From: Pyxicephalus adspersus
Lineage: Eukaryota > Chordata > Amphibia > Anura > Pyxicephalidae
Direction of reading: 5' to 3'
Assembly: GCF_032062135.1 (NCBI RefSeq)
Contig: NC_092859.1
Span: 93,579,971 to 93,643,970 of the forward strand
DNA length: 64,000 bases
A program made the position numbers and the translations under genes. The notes beneath the pieces are model-generated. The model had not been told where the DNA came from. It was given only the letters and a program-made list of their open reading frames with translations, and ran no database searches. Positions within the stretch are counted from its first letter, which is position 1, and the number at the start of each line of letters is the position of its first letter. Positions 21,585-33,479 of the stretch are shown here, one piece after another.

Positions 21585-21922
21585 CTAAGCCGCGTACAGA
21601 CTTTTAATTATAGTCGTTGCAAAGGACCTTTCACGATCCTTTCCAACGACTATGCACTGCACAATGCATGAATGAATGGTATACATACAGCACTCTTCTG
21701 CTCTATGGAGAGGGGAGGGGCAGAATGACGTAGCGGCACCCCGCTGTGCGCTCTCCCTCTTCCCTTGCATCAGGATCGATGGTCATTCATCGTCCGTGGA
21801 TCCGCCAGGACAGGCGTACGGATGATGAACGTCGCGTGTTGTAGACACTTCAGATTCTCCGAATATTCTCAGATGCGCCGAATATTGGGCGAGAACCATT
21901 GGAAGTGTGTACGTAGCTTTAG
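21585..21922. mobile_element. Terminal-inverted-repeat miniature element
   Basis: The left end CTAAGCCGCGTACAGACTT and the complement of the right end, CTAAAGCTACGTACACACTT, align with a few changes and one gap. Just inside the left end is a hairpin, ATAGTCGTTG...CAACGACTAT (21610-21655), and the right part has repeated TCCGAATATT/GCGCCGAATATT. CpG content is above its surroundings. There is no transposase and no unambiguous target duplication, so the superfamily is not assigned. Confidence 0.75.
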
Positions 21923-22628
21923 TGTCATACAATGTTAGGATAATGTAACAGTGACTGGATTTCAAATGACCTGGAATATATGTGCTTTAAACCATGGAAT
22001 CTTTTAGGAATACACCTTCTGCTATCTCATTATTGTACTTGAAGGACTCTTCCATTTAGTTCCTCCATTGTATGTTTGTCTAATGTGTAATGTGTAATGC
22101 TTTCACATTGTAATTCAATATCTCTTTCTTGAAGAGACGGAAAACTTAATTACGCGGAAAAAGTAGATAGAATTGTAACATTTTTAATAGTACCTTCCCT
22201 TTATTCTGAAGATAATAAAATGATGTGGACATGGCAAAGAATGGAAAAGAAGATGCTGTTACGGAAATAATATATTACATTACTACACCCAAAATTCACC
22301 TTTTTTTAATGTTCTGTTAGGAGAGTAATAGTTACACTTATCACAAATCATCTCACCCTACATTTAAATTAAAAATGTCAGTGTCTTCTGTACTTGATAC
22401 ATAGGTAACCATACTGTTTTTTTCATAATGAACTTATACGAGATAAACTTAAAATTTCTTAATATTTTTCCCAACTTAGAGTTGGAATTTGGGGACTAAA
22501 TTATTTTCATGGTTTCACGAATATCAATACTGGTAACATTTATGCACATCACTGTCCAGATCACTGCAGATGACTTTGTTTATTTTAATTGGTTTTATTT
22601 TTATTTTGGCTACTATAATGTATTAGAC

Positions 22629-22960
22629 CAGGGGTGTCAAACTCTGGCACGGGGCCAAATCTGGCCCCCAACATCCTTTTTTTGGCCCCCAAAGGAGTCC
22701 TAAATATGAACTGCAGTTGGCCCGCCGCTGCATTGAAATAGCGCCATTACTACAGTTTCCTGCATCACTCGCGTCTATAGACCAGCGGGCTCTCTGCCTA
22801 TGCGTGGCCCCGCATTGGACTGTTTTATATAATGCCCGGAATTTTAGTAGCAGCGCTATTTCAATGAGGTGGGAGTTTCAGCGGCAGGCCACTCATAAGA
22901 TTTAGCTCCTCATTGGCCGTGTCTGGCGTTTCCAGCCCTCCCCCCAGCTGTACTTTTACT
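22629..22960 (+). mobile_element. hAT-type element, left end only
   Basis: It starts CAGGGGTGTCAAACTCTGGC, a terminus widespread among vertebrate hAT elements. It continues through GGGGCCAAATCTGGCCCCC and a GC-rich stretch with GGCCCGCCGCTGCATTGAAA and, nearby, CAGCGCTATTTCAATGAGG. The matching right terminus (complement of CAGGGGTGTC) is not found downstream, so the element is truncated or interrupted and its right limit is approximate. Confidence 0.7.
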
Positions 22961-23314
22961 GGCTACTCCAAGGCATGGACTTGAATGGTTGGATTTTCAT
23001 AGAAGAATATTGTTATTATTATTGTTAGCCTGTGCAAAAAGGTTACCATTGAAATTTAACTTGGAAGGCTACAAATAGAGGAAGAGGCATAAGATTTTTT
23101 CTTAAATAAAATTAAAAAAAAAAATGTTATGCCTCTTTCTTTATTATAAGCGTGTTTTAGATTGAATGTGAAGCAAAACCTCTTTGTTTCCATATGAAAA
23201 GGGTTTATATCTAAGGAGAAGGACAAATTTCCTCAATTTTTTCAATAAATTTCAGTTCAATAATGCAAGGTAAAGTAGTGTATAATGTAGAGTGCAGATG
23301 TCAGTAGTATAACA
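22961..23314. other. No supported feature
   Basis: AT-rich flank of the truncated hAT element. Nothing recognised. Confidence 0.5.
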
Positions 23315-23440
23315 TAAAATACATACATACATCCATACACTCACATACATACATATATACAGACATACATTTTCATACACTTGTGCACTCTCATACATTC
23401 ACCCTCATACGTTATACCCTCACTAACACACACAAGCCAC
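23315..23440. repeat. Impure (ATAC)n-type simple repeat
   Basis: Repeated ACATACATACAT, CATACACTCACATACATACA and related strings decay towards the right into CTCATACATTCACCCTCATA. Confidence 0.85.
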
Positions 23441-23633
23441 CTTGACTTTTAAGTATATTTGCCTGCACGGATTGCTGTTCCTCCAACCTATGCAGTTCTG
23501 TGCAGCCTACATGTGTATGTGCAACAATTCCAGCACAGCTAATGCTGTCTCTTCTACTAGGACTTATGCTGGCCCTATTTTCTTGGTTAGTGTTGTCTGA
23601 CAACATTGGTCAGGAGCCTAGCTACACTACCCC

Positions 23634-23649
23634 TTTAGGGTTAGGGTTA
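23634..23649 (+). repeat. Short telomere-like TTTAGGGTTAGGGTTA
   Basis: Two and a half vertebrate-type TTAGGG units sit in unique sequence. This is far too short to be a telomere and may be chance or a repair scar. Confidence 0.5.
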
Positions 23650-24534
23650 TAAAGTGTGGGTAGGTCCGGAGGTGTGCCCAACCTGTATAACCTTTAATGA
23701 TTAAATTATATCTTCATCTGCTGTACCTTCAAAAACTTTATGAGATGGGATCACCTCCATTACTTGTACTATCTCCTCCTACACCTATATTCTCCTCCAC
23801 ACTGGTTTTCATTGTCAACCACAACATTTTTTAAACCTACAAAGCTCCAGGGTACATTGCCCTGAGGTGCCTTGCTGTGCTTTAACTACTCTGCCTAGCT
23901 GTACACAAGGTAAAATCTGTTGAGGGCTCTGCATGGCCAAGCTAAAAATGCTTTAATGGTTTCCAGCCAGGTGGTTTTAATGGTTTCTACCCAGGCTCAC
24001 AGCCACTGCTGAATAAAGCTAAAGTTTCTAATAATCCATGATGTCTCCACCATTTAACCCACTTGGATGAAGCAGCATAAATTGACTCAGGTTAGGCAGT
24101 CATTAATGACAAGATCCTAATTGAATACATGCTGAAACAGATGATGTTGGGGTTCATGGAGTTTAGGAGAAAGAGACAGAGAATAAGCAGGAAGGCCTGC
24201 AGTTTTCTTAAAGTCAATACCAGCTAATAGGTTCCCAACATCATAGGTTCAGTGGCTTTGGCCAAGCAAGGAACGATTTCCTCTTTATTTTGTTTCATCA
24301 TGCCATGCATGAGAGACAGGTGAATTAGGAAGGGAAAAGGAAAGAAGGAAAGTGTTGGTCCAGAAAAGGAGGGGAAGAATGTTATGCCAGAGATGTTCCA
24401 TTCCTCACAAATCCCAGCCATTATTCATGGATTGGGGAAAGCAACCAGAGGACACAGATTTGCTGGCTGCTTCACATAAATATAGGTCCACAGCAATAGG
24501 TAATCTGAGCCACATGAGTATCTTTACAAATGCT
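23650..24534. other. No supported feature
   Basis: Mixed sequence with short open frames. No gene or transposon terminus was identified. Confidence 0.5.
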
Positions 24535-24538
24535 TTAA

Positions 24539-24911
24539 CTTCCCTGGCTGTATGATTATTTGAGTATTTTTAAATGTCAAAGAAGTACATTTGACTTATT
24601 GACTACACCCCCCAGCAGACACCCCCCGCATGTACAAACGTTGCATGCCCGCCCAGGATCTGTATCCCATGACCTCACATCCCCAACGTTCACATGCTGG
24701 GGATACTAGGCCAGGGGACACAGGTGCCAGGCATCGCCAATGGGACGCTGATACTGGACAGGCATCGCCATGGGGACACAGATGCCGGAGGATGCCACGG
24801 ACTCGTGGGGACCAGGTAAGCCCTCAATTACACCCCAAGTGTGGCTCAGGGTTACCTCTTTTTGTAATAAAATTTAACCCCGAGCCACACTCGGGATTAC
24901 CCCTAAGGAGG
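24539..24911 (+). mobile_element. TTAA-flanked (piggyBac-type) non-autonomous element
   Basis: TTAA lies outside both ends (24535-24538 and 24912-24915). The ends are CTTCCCTGGC and, inverted, CCTCCTTAGGGG. The interior is GC-rich with two partly matching GGCATCGCCAATGGGACGCTGA/GGCATCGCCATGGGGACACAG units. It then has GTGGGGACCAGGTAAG and a long imperfect hairpin (CCCCAAGTGTGGCTCAGGGTTAC paired with AACCCCGAGCCACACTCGGG). It shares this order with the minus strand of the element at 4523-5435. No transposase. Confidence 0.85.
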
Positions 24912-24915
24912 TTAA

Positions 24916-27062
24916 GAAATGAAGACTCAATAAATTACTAGGTGTCCACGATGGACATATGGGCAGAGCTTGTGGAACATAGAGGTGCTGGCCTGCCCTG
25001 CTGACCGTGCCTGGGTGTGGGGACTCACTAGCAAATCAGTTTGTCCATAGCCAATGTTCAGCACCTGACCCTAATCTAAATGAATCAGGCTTGAATTTCT
25101 ATTGACTTTCACACCCCTCTGGCAGATTACAGATAGTAGCTGCAGTAGTCTTTCAATGAGCACAAATTTACATATTTACTAAATTAGGAGCAATGTTCTA
25201 CCCTTTGTCTGGTGATGTGAGTGCTGCTTCTGTGGTTGGGACTGCAACTTCAGCCTTTTGTGCTTCTCCTTAAACATGACGCCGTCAAGGTCTTTTATTT
25301 CTGCTGAGACCTTAATGTTTTTTTTTTAGGAACACTACACCTGGTTTGCACCTGCTCTATGTGCTTTGTTGACTTAGTGAGAAAACTATTTTTTTTTTGT
25401 AGGAGTCCTCAAAGGCCTACTGCCTCTGCAATCAGATCTTTTTTTTCTCATATTATGACTGTTAACCAAGTAAAACCACAACAATTTATTACACAGAACA
25501 TTTTCCCCTTTGTCACTTATCACTTATTTTTCTCTGTGACTGTTTTAATAAATTAATTTACAAGTAAGTAGTTTTTCATTATTCATGGAGTTTAGGTTTG
25601 AAGAATCTATGTGTACTTTAAGTATTATATATACAGCATATAAGCCAGCATACAGAAAGAGTGCCAAAAATCAAGCAAGCGAATGTACTATTTTCTTTAG
25701 TATGTACAGATAAATGTAGAATTGAATAAGTGGGGTTTCCTATTGAATGTATGAATATATTGGTTAAAAATAGTGTGCCTAAAGCAAAAATGTAGTTTTC
25801 TTTTTAATATTCTTCGTCCTATCTAGCATTTTTAATTTGTCAAAATCCTTCATTTGTTAAAAGCTTTAAAGCCACAAATGTGTATGGTCCTATGCATACA
25901 TGCTCTTTGTATACATTTTTAGGTGTTTAGGAACACACCAGCATAGTGCCCAAAAAAAGATTTTTCAATGTTAAAACTTTTTCAACAGCAACAACAGCCT
26001 AGGGCACAATGTTTTTTGATATTTTATTTGACAAGAAAAGGGAGTTGTATGCCATACAGTATGAAATTTCCTCTCAATTTTACTTTTATTAAATATGGTA
26101 ATCAATTCTTTAGAAAAGACTGCAAGTATTTGATGTACCATCCACTTTTTTGACAAATTATTTCTTACCAGGGTTCAATACCACCAAATGATAGAAAAAA
26201 AGCATTTATTACCAATCACAAATAATACATATTTATAGTTAGCGTAAGTAACCAGTTTATTCTGTTAATGGATTAGACTGTTGTCAGTAGTGTTAGACAA
26301 TTTGAAGGCTCCTGTGATCATTCAGAATTAATTGACAGGTGCATTTGATCTGTCCTTGGCCTTTTTCTGACCTGCATGTTTTCTTTTTGGGGTTTGTTGC
26401 ATTTGACAACACTCAGCAGAGCCCGTTGACACACATAATAATGAAAGATGTGTTGTATTTTGAGTGTTTGCTGCAGGTATTGAAGTTTGCACATTGCTCT
26501 TTGCTTCTAATAAAATAAAAAAAAAACCTTAATAGTATGTAAGACATATACTACATAGCCAAACAGCTTTAAACAGAATTGCTTGCAGCTTAATACTGTC
26601 AATTAAGTATATGTGTAAAATCCTAGGAAAACTAATAAAAAAAATTTAAAAAATAGAAATGTGATACATGGTAAACTGTACAAATATAGGGCAATAATTT
26701 GTACAATATATAATGTACAAATAATACGACAGTAAAAGAAAATAATGAAGTATTTGGACTTGGTAATGGTATTGTAGAATTCTAAAACAAAATGCAAAAC
26801 TTGAATTTAATTTCACTTAGTGCAATGATAGAATCTGTTATCAGAGCACACACTATATGCCCTACAAAACACTTTAGCCTTTCAGTGGTAGGTAAACCAG
26901 ACTCCTTTTGAAATATATGAATTTTTGATTTGTTTAGCAGTCCTTCTTACCAAAAAGATAGATAAACCTTATCGACAGGTGTGTTTAGAGCTGTTGGATA
27001 ATCTGACAATATTTCCTCAGATTTGGGATGGCTGTTTTTTATATAAACCAAGAAAAACACAA
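24916..27062. other. AT-rich sequence, nothing recognised
   Basis: Only short open frames are present. No RNA gene, transposon terminus or convincing exon is visible. Confidence 0.5.
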
Positions 27063-27258
27063 TGCCCCTGATTCATCAAGCAGAATCGGATTATCGGTCG
27101 CGCATTCGTATTCGCGATCCGAAATCGTACGCGATCGCGCTATTCAGCAACTAAAAAAGCTCACGGCCGGAGCCGCGCATCTCCGGCAGCTTTACACTGG
27201 CGAGCTTGGTACTTTCGCGCTTCCAGCGAGCGCGGATTTTATTGATGAATCAGGGGCA
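27063..27258. mobile_element. CpG-rich miniature element with 17-bp perfect terminal inverted repeats
   Basis: TGCCCCTGATTCATCAA at the left is exactly mirrored by TTGATGAATCAGGGGCA at the right. The 196-bp body is dense in CpG (ATTCGCGATCCGAAATCG, TACGCGATCGCGC) and includes a perfect hairpin, GCCGGAG/CTCCGGC with an 8-nt loop at 27162-27184. CpG is normally lost quickly in methylated vertebrate DNA, so the copy looks young. The terminal CCTGATT-AT-AA motif resembles family B ends. A target duplication is not clear. Confidence 0.88.
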
Positions 27259-28117
27259 ATGACACAATACATAATTCTTCAAGGCGGTGTGCTTAATACA
27301 TTCTTGTATAACACGTATGTCTTATTTTGTTTATAATGGAATTTAAGTTTCATAAGTTTCAACAAATGTAAGCACAATTTATTATCTGCATGTTAAATGT
27401 TCTATTTATTCATTAAAATATACAAAAAGTTGTAATGAAGAATTAAAAAATCATTATTTCAGTTTGCAGACTTGTGTTTGTTCGGGGTATTCTTGCCTAG
27501 AGCAAAGGCTATTCTAGTTTTTAGGTCAATTCTGAAACGCCAGTGGAGCATAATACATCAAGTGGAATATTTGGAATGCATTTTAAACATAAACTAATGC
27601 TGACTAATCTTTCAGTTTCATGATATTATAAACCCTTTACACATATGAACTACTTTTTTTTAAAGATTTTCTCTTTGAAATTAGTTATTACATCAAATAT
27701 GTATTGTATGATTGCAAATATTTTGCATAATTTTAACACAGGAACAAGTAACTAGTAACTAAGTTACTAGGATAAAATGCAAATCCTATATTAAAAGATG
27801 AGAGATTTTGTTTTACATTGCTTGACATTTTTTTTCTATTGGTTAAATGCTCATTGTCATAGAATAGCACAGTGAGCTGTCAGCCAATATAAAATATAGG
27901 TATAGTTTCAGCCAATTAAAAACAAAGCAATTATATAGTATTTGGATTGAATTTATGCACAGAAGCACTCAGGCTCCTCTCATGTCTGGAGGTAAATTTG
28001 GCTTTACACAATGCTTTTCAACTTCTGTCTATGGATTGTTAGAAAGTTTCACTATATGGAGCTCTACAACAGCCTATACAAACATACTGTTGGATGGGAT
28101 CACAAAAGCAATAATTC
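27259..28117. other. No supported feature
   Basis: AT-rich sequence. A small GTAACTAGTAACTAAGTTACTAGG quasi-palindrome lies near 27748-27772. No gene was recognised. Confidence 0.5.
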
Positions 28118-28125
28118 CTGTAAAC

Positions 28126-28405
28126 CAGCCATTCTCATCCAGGGTTTTGTGGTGGCTGGGTGTTCCTTGAGCTTTGAGTGATTGACCTCCCACATAATGG
28201 TGTCCTCATATTTTCATTGCCACTGCCACCTGGCTAAGTGAGTACCATGTCACCAAAGCTCTCTGTAGCTATCTGAAAGGGTACAATTCTTTCCATTAAC
28301 CTCCAATGTTTTTTCTATTGGCCTGTTATGATTTTAGTAAGGGTTTCCCAAGACCAAAACATTATTTTAATGTTTCTTCAGGGGTAAAAAGCCTGAGAAC
28401 GGCTA
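28126..28405. mobile_element. hAT-type miniature element with near-perfect 8-bp target duplication
   Basis: The left end CAGCCATTCTCATCCAGGG and the inverted right end TAGCCGTTCTCAGGC match over about 12 bases. The flanks are CTGTAAAC (28118-28125) and CTTTAAAC (28406-28413), an 8-bp duplication with one difference. Internal phrases such as GGGTTTTGTGG..GGGTGTTCCTTGAGC and TAAGGGTTTCCCAAGACC recur in a second, decayed copy near 38.4 kb. Non-coding, 280 bp. Confidence 0.85.
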
Positions 28406-28413
28406 CTTTAAAC

Positions 28414-30235
28414 CCTATGTCGAGCCAAAACATTTTTTTCTACTTTTTAATACAGTATGACAAGGATCTCTTGCAGCTTTTGACTAATATTTGGGGTTCT
28501 ATCAGAGAGATTTAGCCTTAATTCTTGTCCCTGTTGCTTTTCTTTAGTAGAGGGTTGGAAGCCCAGACCTTTTTTTTAATTCTGTGTCCTTGTAAAAGGT
28601 TTCTACTGAATTCCAGTCCCGTGGTAATATATGCCAAAGAAATACAAGAGGCAGCTTTTGCTGTGTTTCATTCCTATGCTGGCACTGTGGTATTAGTACT
28701 TCCACAACAAGTTTGCAAATAAAAGTTTTAACTTCATATAACTAAGCATGTTACTTGTTTCTTGGGACATGATTCTTAATCATAATGAGTCTACAATACC
28801 TCATGTCTAACGTGGCCAGAATTTTCTGCCTCCTGCTTCTCACTCCATATATTCCTAAAGAATTCCGATTGCTTCCATAACAGTAAAAATAGGATGTTCA
28901 TCATTAGAATTGATTCTTCACTGTTGCAGAACGAATGAACATTTGTCTGGTTGTGAATGATAGCCCTAAAAAAGTAATGTTGCCTCCCTTCCATTTAGAT
29001 GTTGCTGAGTCACTCAGTGAAGGATTACAGTCAATTGAAATTGCAGGATTGCAGTACATGCTTTAAAAATGACCGGTCCACTTTTATTTCACATTAATCT
29101 GTACATATGTTGCAATATGTACAATCCCAATCCTCCTGAACCTGCCCATTGATTTATCAGGTACATGACTGAATAGAGCTTTTCTGAGGGTGCCCTACCA
29201 ACATAAAAAGGTAAAGGGAAGCACCCTGGCAAAGCACACCATAGGCTATCTATGATGTCTGACATGTGTACATATATACATGTAAATATGTCTGACACAC
29301 TGTTTTTTGGACACATCAGATAATTCTTTATTGATTCCTATTCAATCATTTAAACATCCATATACATGTTTTTATTTTATATTTTGATATGTTTCTATTA
29401 AGCCCTTGCATTTATTTTGCATATTATGTTTTCTGGTGCAGCAGTGCAGCTCCTTGCATGGTGCATAGAATGTGAACTGCACATTACTGGCTTCTGACTG
29501 ATGGCTGACTTAGGTAATTGGTGCAATTCACTTACCATTCATAGAGGAACGCACCACAATGACCTGCACCATCAAACTAGAAACTTCTTGTGCCATGTTT
29601 AGGAAAATTTTTATTGAGGAGTGTTGAGGCATAGGTATGGCAGGGGTCATGAAAACATTCAGTACAGGTTGCTCTGGTTTTATTAATGCACACTAGCATT
29701 GGGGTTGTGAACCTCTTTAAAAAATAAAAGACCTGTGATGCCCACCCTGGGAAAAAGTGCCAAAGTAACACACTACCCAGATGAAAACCTCACTTGTTCT
29801 GGGTGAGTGACTTAAAAAAATTTAAATACAAACGCAGTCAACAAAAGCATTCATCACATTTCTAACAATAAATAATTCTATTAAAGCATGATATTCACTG
29901 CGCTAATACATTTTTAGATCTAGTTCACTCTTGTCTTGCCAGTGATTTTATATAACAAGTAAGAACATCTTCATGAACAGCAAATGAGAAATTAACAGGT
30001 GAATTGTTAACCAGGTCAGAAGAAAGTAATTGCAGCTTGCAGGCAAATGACTGTGAATCTGATCTTCCTCCCTGCTTATGGATAAATTACACTTTAACTA
30101 ATCATTATATCTTCATTACATTTAAGAAAAACCCATCAAATAAATCTTCATCTGATATCTATGTTTAACAGTTGGAAACCACAATACCAACATAAACCAA
30201 GTAATTACATGCACAACCTCAAAAATTAATCTGTA
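28414..30235. other. AT-rich sequence, nothing recognised
   Basis: Short open frames only. No RNA gene or mobile-element terminus was identified. Confidence 0.5.
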
Positions 30236-30277
30236 GTCAGTTTATTGAGGAGGAGGGTCAGTTTATTGAGGAGGAGG
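30236..30277. repeat. Perfect 21-bp tandem duplication
   Basis: GTCAGTTTATTGAGGAGGAGG occurs twice head to tail, a recent replication-slippage type duplication. Confidence 0.97.
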
Positions 30278-30719
30278 GGCAGGAACAGAAAGATGAAGAA
30301 ATGTATTATTGTATGTTGACCTTTGAGAGTAGACAGTAAAACATATGAACGTATTGGTAAAATAAATATCTAATGCATCACTGAAATATCAAGTGAAGTT
30401 AAAGAAGAAATGTAGTTTCCTGTAAAAAATGGAATTCTTTGAAAATTAACAAGTGCTGAATTTATGAATTTAAACAGTTGTTATATTAAAGTCAATCTCC
30501 TGGCAGAACCCTAGGATAATTCTCTTTCCCATACCATTGCTCCCCCTAATTTAAAAGTTTTTATCCAATGTCTCTGCCACTTTTCCTAAAACAATGGCCA
30601 GTTGCTGCCTGCCTTTTAATTAATTCTCTGAATTTAGTGCAGCTCCACTCTATGTCCTCTGTCAAGTTTACTTTTAATTTTACAGGCATTTCCCTTAAAT
30701 ATCCACTTTTAACATAATT
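30278..30719. other. No supported feature
   Basis: AT-rich sequence leading into the pyrimidine-rich tract. Confidence 0.45.
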
Positions 30720-31015
30720 TGTCTTTCTATAAAGCCTATATATTCCACTTTTTTTTCTATTATTTCCTTCTTCTCATCCACAGTGTTCTTCCCCCTATAA
30801 AAGCCATATTGTTCTCTCATTCTAGTACCTTTTTTCTTTGCCATCCTGGTCCTTCCACTCTTTTTCATCTGTTCTCCCATGTCCTTTCATATTTTTTCTT
30901 TCTCCTTACTCTTTCCCACCATTTCCTCTTCATACTTCTAATCAGCTGTTTTCTTTTATGCTTTACAGTTGCCCTTGTCCTCTTTGTCAGCTATTTCCCC
31001 CTTATTTTTCCATAA
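30720..31015 (+). repeat. Pyrimidine-rich tract of about 300 bp
   Basis: The plus strand is strongly enriched in C and T (for example TTTTTTCTATTATTTCCTTC and TTTTTTCTTTCTCCTTACTC). Purines are sparse but not absent, so this is strand asymmetry rather than a simple repeat. Open frames through it exist because T- and C-rich codons rarely form stops. Confidence 0.75.
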
Positions 31016-31860
31016 AGACTTGACACAGTAAATTACTGATGCAAATGAAGCATCATACTATTAGTAACATTTCACAATAGTTGCCCTTTAATCCCAATCC
31101 ATTTTTTCTAAACACATCTGCATTCCTATAGGTGTATGTTGGATGCTTCTGACTCTGAAGGTCTTTTGAAATGTATCACATATATTTTGTTCTAGTGTTT
31201 AGTTACTCATACTGCCTTGATCTCATGAACAACATGATTGAATAATCCCCTTTTCTTACAAAAGAAAATTGGTCCCTGCCCTAGAGAATGTGCAGATGCT
31301 GGAAGGATAGTGGTAATGTAATGTAGGCATTGCTGTTCCTTACACAAAGCAGGAGATGGCTTGTAATAATGAATGCACTTCTTCTCCGTAGGTGGAGATT
31401 ATGTCAATCTCTGTGTATTTTGCAATTCAGGATAAAATCAGTGTATTTTGATTCATTGCACACAGCTATTTGAAAAAATCTCACTAAGGAATATGTGATC
31501 GTTTTTGAAATGGCCCTACTGCTTTTTTTAAAACTCAGATTCTTTGTTTCCCAGTGCTATCCATACCAACCTAAACAAGTTGACAACAACAAAAAAGATT
31601 TAAGAAAAAATCCACTCATGGGATCTACAATGGTAATCAGAAAGCCAGGATTAAAGTAAAGTGGGCCAAACTGACTTTTAAAGCCACATCCCAATGGAAT
31701 TACAATCAAGAATAAAAAGATTGTAATGAACTCAGATAAAGGGGATTTTTAAATTGGGTTCAGGACAACATTGGTGTGAATATACAAAATCATTATTTTA
31801 ATAAACACATTATTTTAATAAATAAATGTGATTAAGAAAGTGTTATGCAAAAACTACTTT
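31016..31860. other. No supported feature
   Basis: AT-rich sequence with no recognisable gene or element. ATTATTTTAATAAA occurs twice near 31793-31825, a local duplication. Confidence 0.45.
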
Positions 31861-31909
31861 AAATTGTATAAACAACATGGATGGAAAATTGTATAAACAA
31901 CATGGATGG
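31861..31909. repeat. 25-bp tandem duplication
   Basis: AAATTGTATAAACAACATGG is repeated with a period of 25, with the second copy starting at 31886. Confidence 0.95.
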
Positions 31910-33479
31910 AATTTTTCAGTTGAAGTCAATCTTCAAAAATAATTTGTATAAACCAATACTCTATATTGCTTTGTTTTCCCTCTATCCATTTGAATCAAAC
32001 GCCGGCTGCTTCAGGTCAGTAAAACTTTGCTTACATCTATGTAAGAAAGTAAAGTATAATCTATAGTGAGAATGGTAAGTATATTTAAACATCTTACAAC
32101 ATCTCAATGACACAATTATATACAAAAGCTTTTCAATAAAATTGACTCGCAAGACAAAAGTGTGAGTTTATTTTGTTAAGTTTTATAAGTAAAGTTGTGA
32201 ACTATTTATTATCATTATTGTTATGGTAATGGTTTGTAATATTGCATTTAGTTGTTTCTCAAATTTGCTGTATCTTGTTATTGTTTGTTGCAATTTGGTA
32301 AAGTTTGGTAAAATTGCTCAAAACCGCTTAAAAGAAAAACTCTGTTCTGAACTTATCTTTTATTAAAAGAGTAATGGTTGCTTACTTAAGTAAAGCTGAG
32401 ATCTGCTCTAAAATAAAGGTGAGTACAGGTTTACCATATTCACAAAGTTTACCTTTGCAAAGTGAACAGCCTCTACTCTTTTCTTTAATGAATACTCCTT
32501 AATATGTGGTGGTAAACTGGTAATATACTCATATTTTGGGGAACTGGTTACAAGGTTCAGATACTTGATAGAAGTACTAGAATTTACTCTAGAACTGTGT
32601 TCTTCTTTTCTATTTTTCCATGGAGATGTCACAGAATTGTCAATGTTGTTTTAAATGTTGGAAATATTGCATATATTTTTTCAAGCTAAAAACGCCATTA
32701 TGCTCATTTTGGCCAGTTTTAAATCTGAATTGCTCTATAGATGTTTGTTGCTACAAAAACTAAAACCCAGTCGGAATTTAGGACTCAAGGCTGATCAATG
32801 CTCAGTTTATTTTCAGCTAAAAAAAACTATGAAAATGAGACCCATATTCACCAGTCTTCCAGTTCTCTATTCTTGAAACACTTATTGATTATTCAGATAG
32901 CTTTGTAGCTGCACAGATAACTACTATAGATAGTGGGAAGACTACTCTTTAACAATAATGGCAGTGCTAAAATCGGGCCACCTAAGAGGGAATATTTATA
33001 ATGTATTCATTACATCTTTGGCAGATAAACTATAAAAGTGTTATGACTCATGTTCAATTTGTATAAAATTGTTATTAACCATTAATCCAACCCCATCAAC
33101 AGGCCAAGATGTTTTGGTAGGCTTTAGCAAAATTAAAACTTTCATTTAATATAATAGACTTAGTTTAGTCCTAATCTCCTACAATTTAATCATGTCATGT
33201 GTTCAATTCCATTTTATTTTATGGATCATATTGTGTCCACTCTCAGTGTATTAGTAGAGGCAAAAATATAACTGAGATTTAAATTTAGTATATACCGTTG
33301 TAAGTCTCCTATTTACATAGATTTCCTATTTATTTTACCGTCAGGCTGCCAGAAGTGAACTGCTACAACTTGCTGAAGGATCACAATGGACTACTTTGAC
33401 AGCACTGATTGGCCCAGTGCCATCCCATGGGTAGATCATATCTTCTCCTTCACACCTCCCACATATGTTGCAAATATTC
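31910..33479. other. AT-rich sequence, nothing recognised
   Basis: No open frame with recognisable motifs and no element terminus. Confidence 0.5.

Noticed and set aside
23634..23649. Interstitial telomere repeat
   Set aside because: Fewer than three units; listed as a low-confidence short repeat only and not taken as evidence of a fusion site.
27028..27336. 102-codon frame
   Set aside because: Its central part is the CpG-rich miniature element and its flanks are unrelated sequence.
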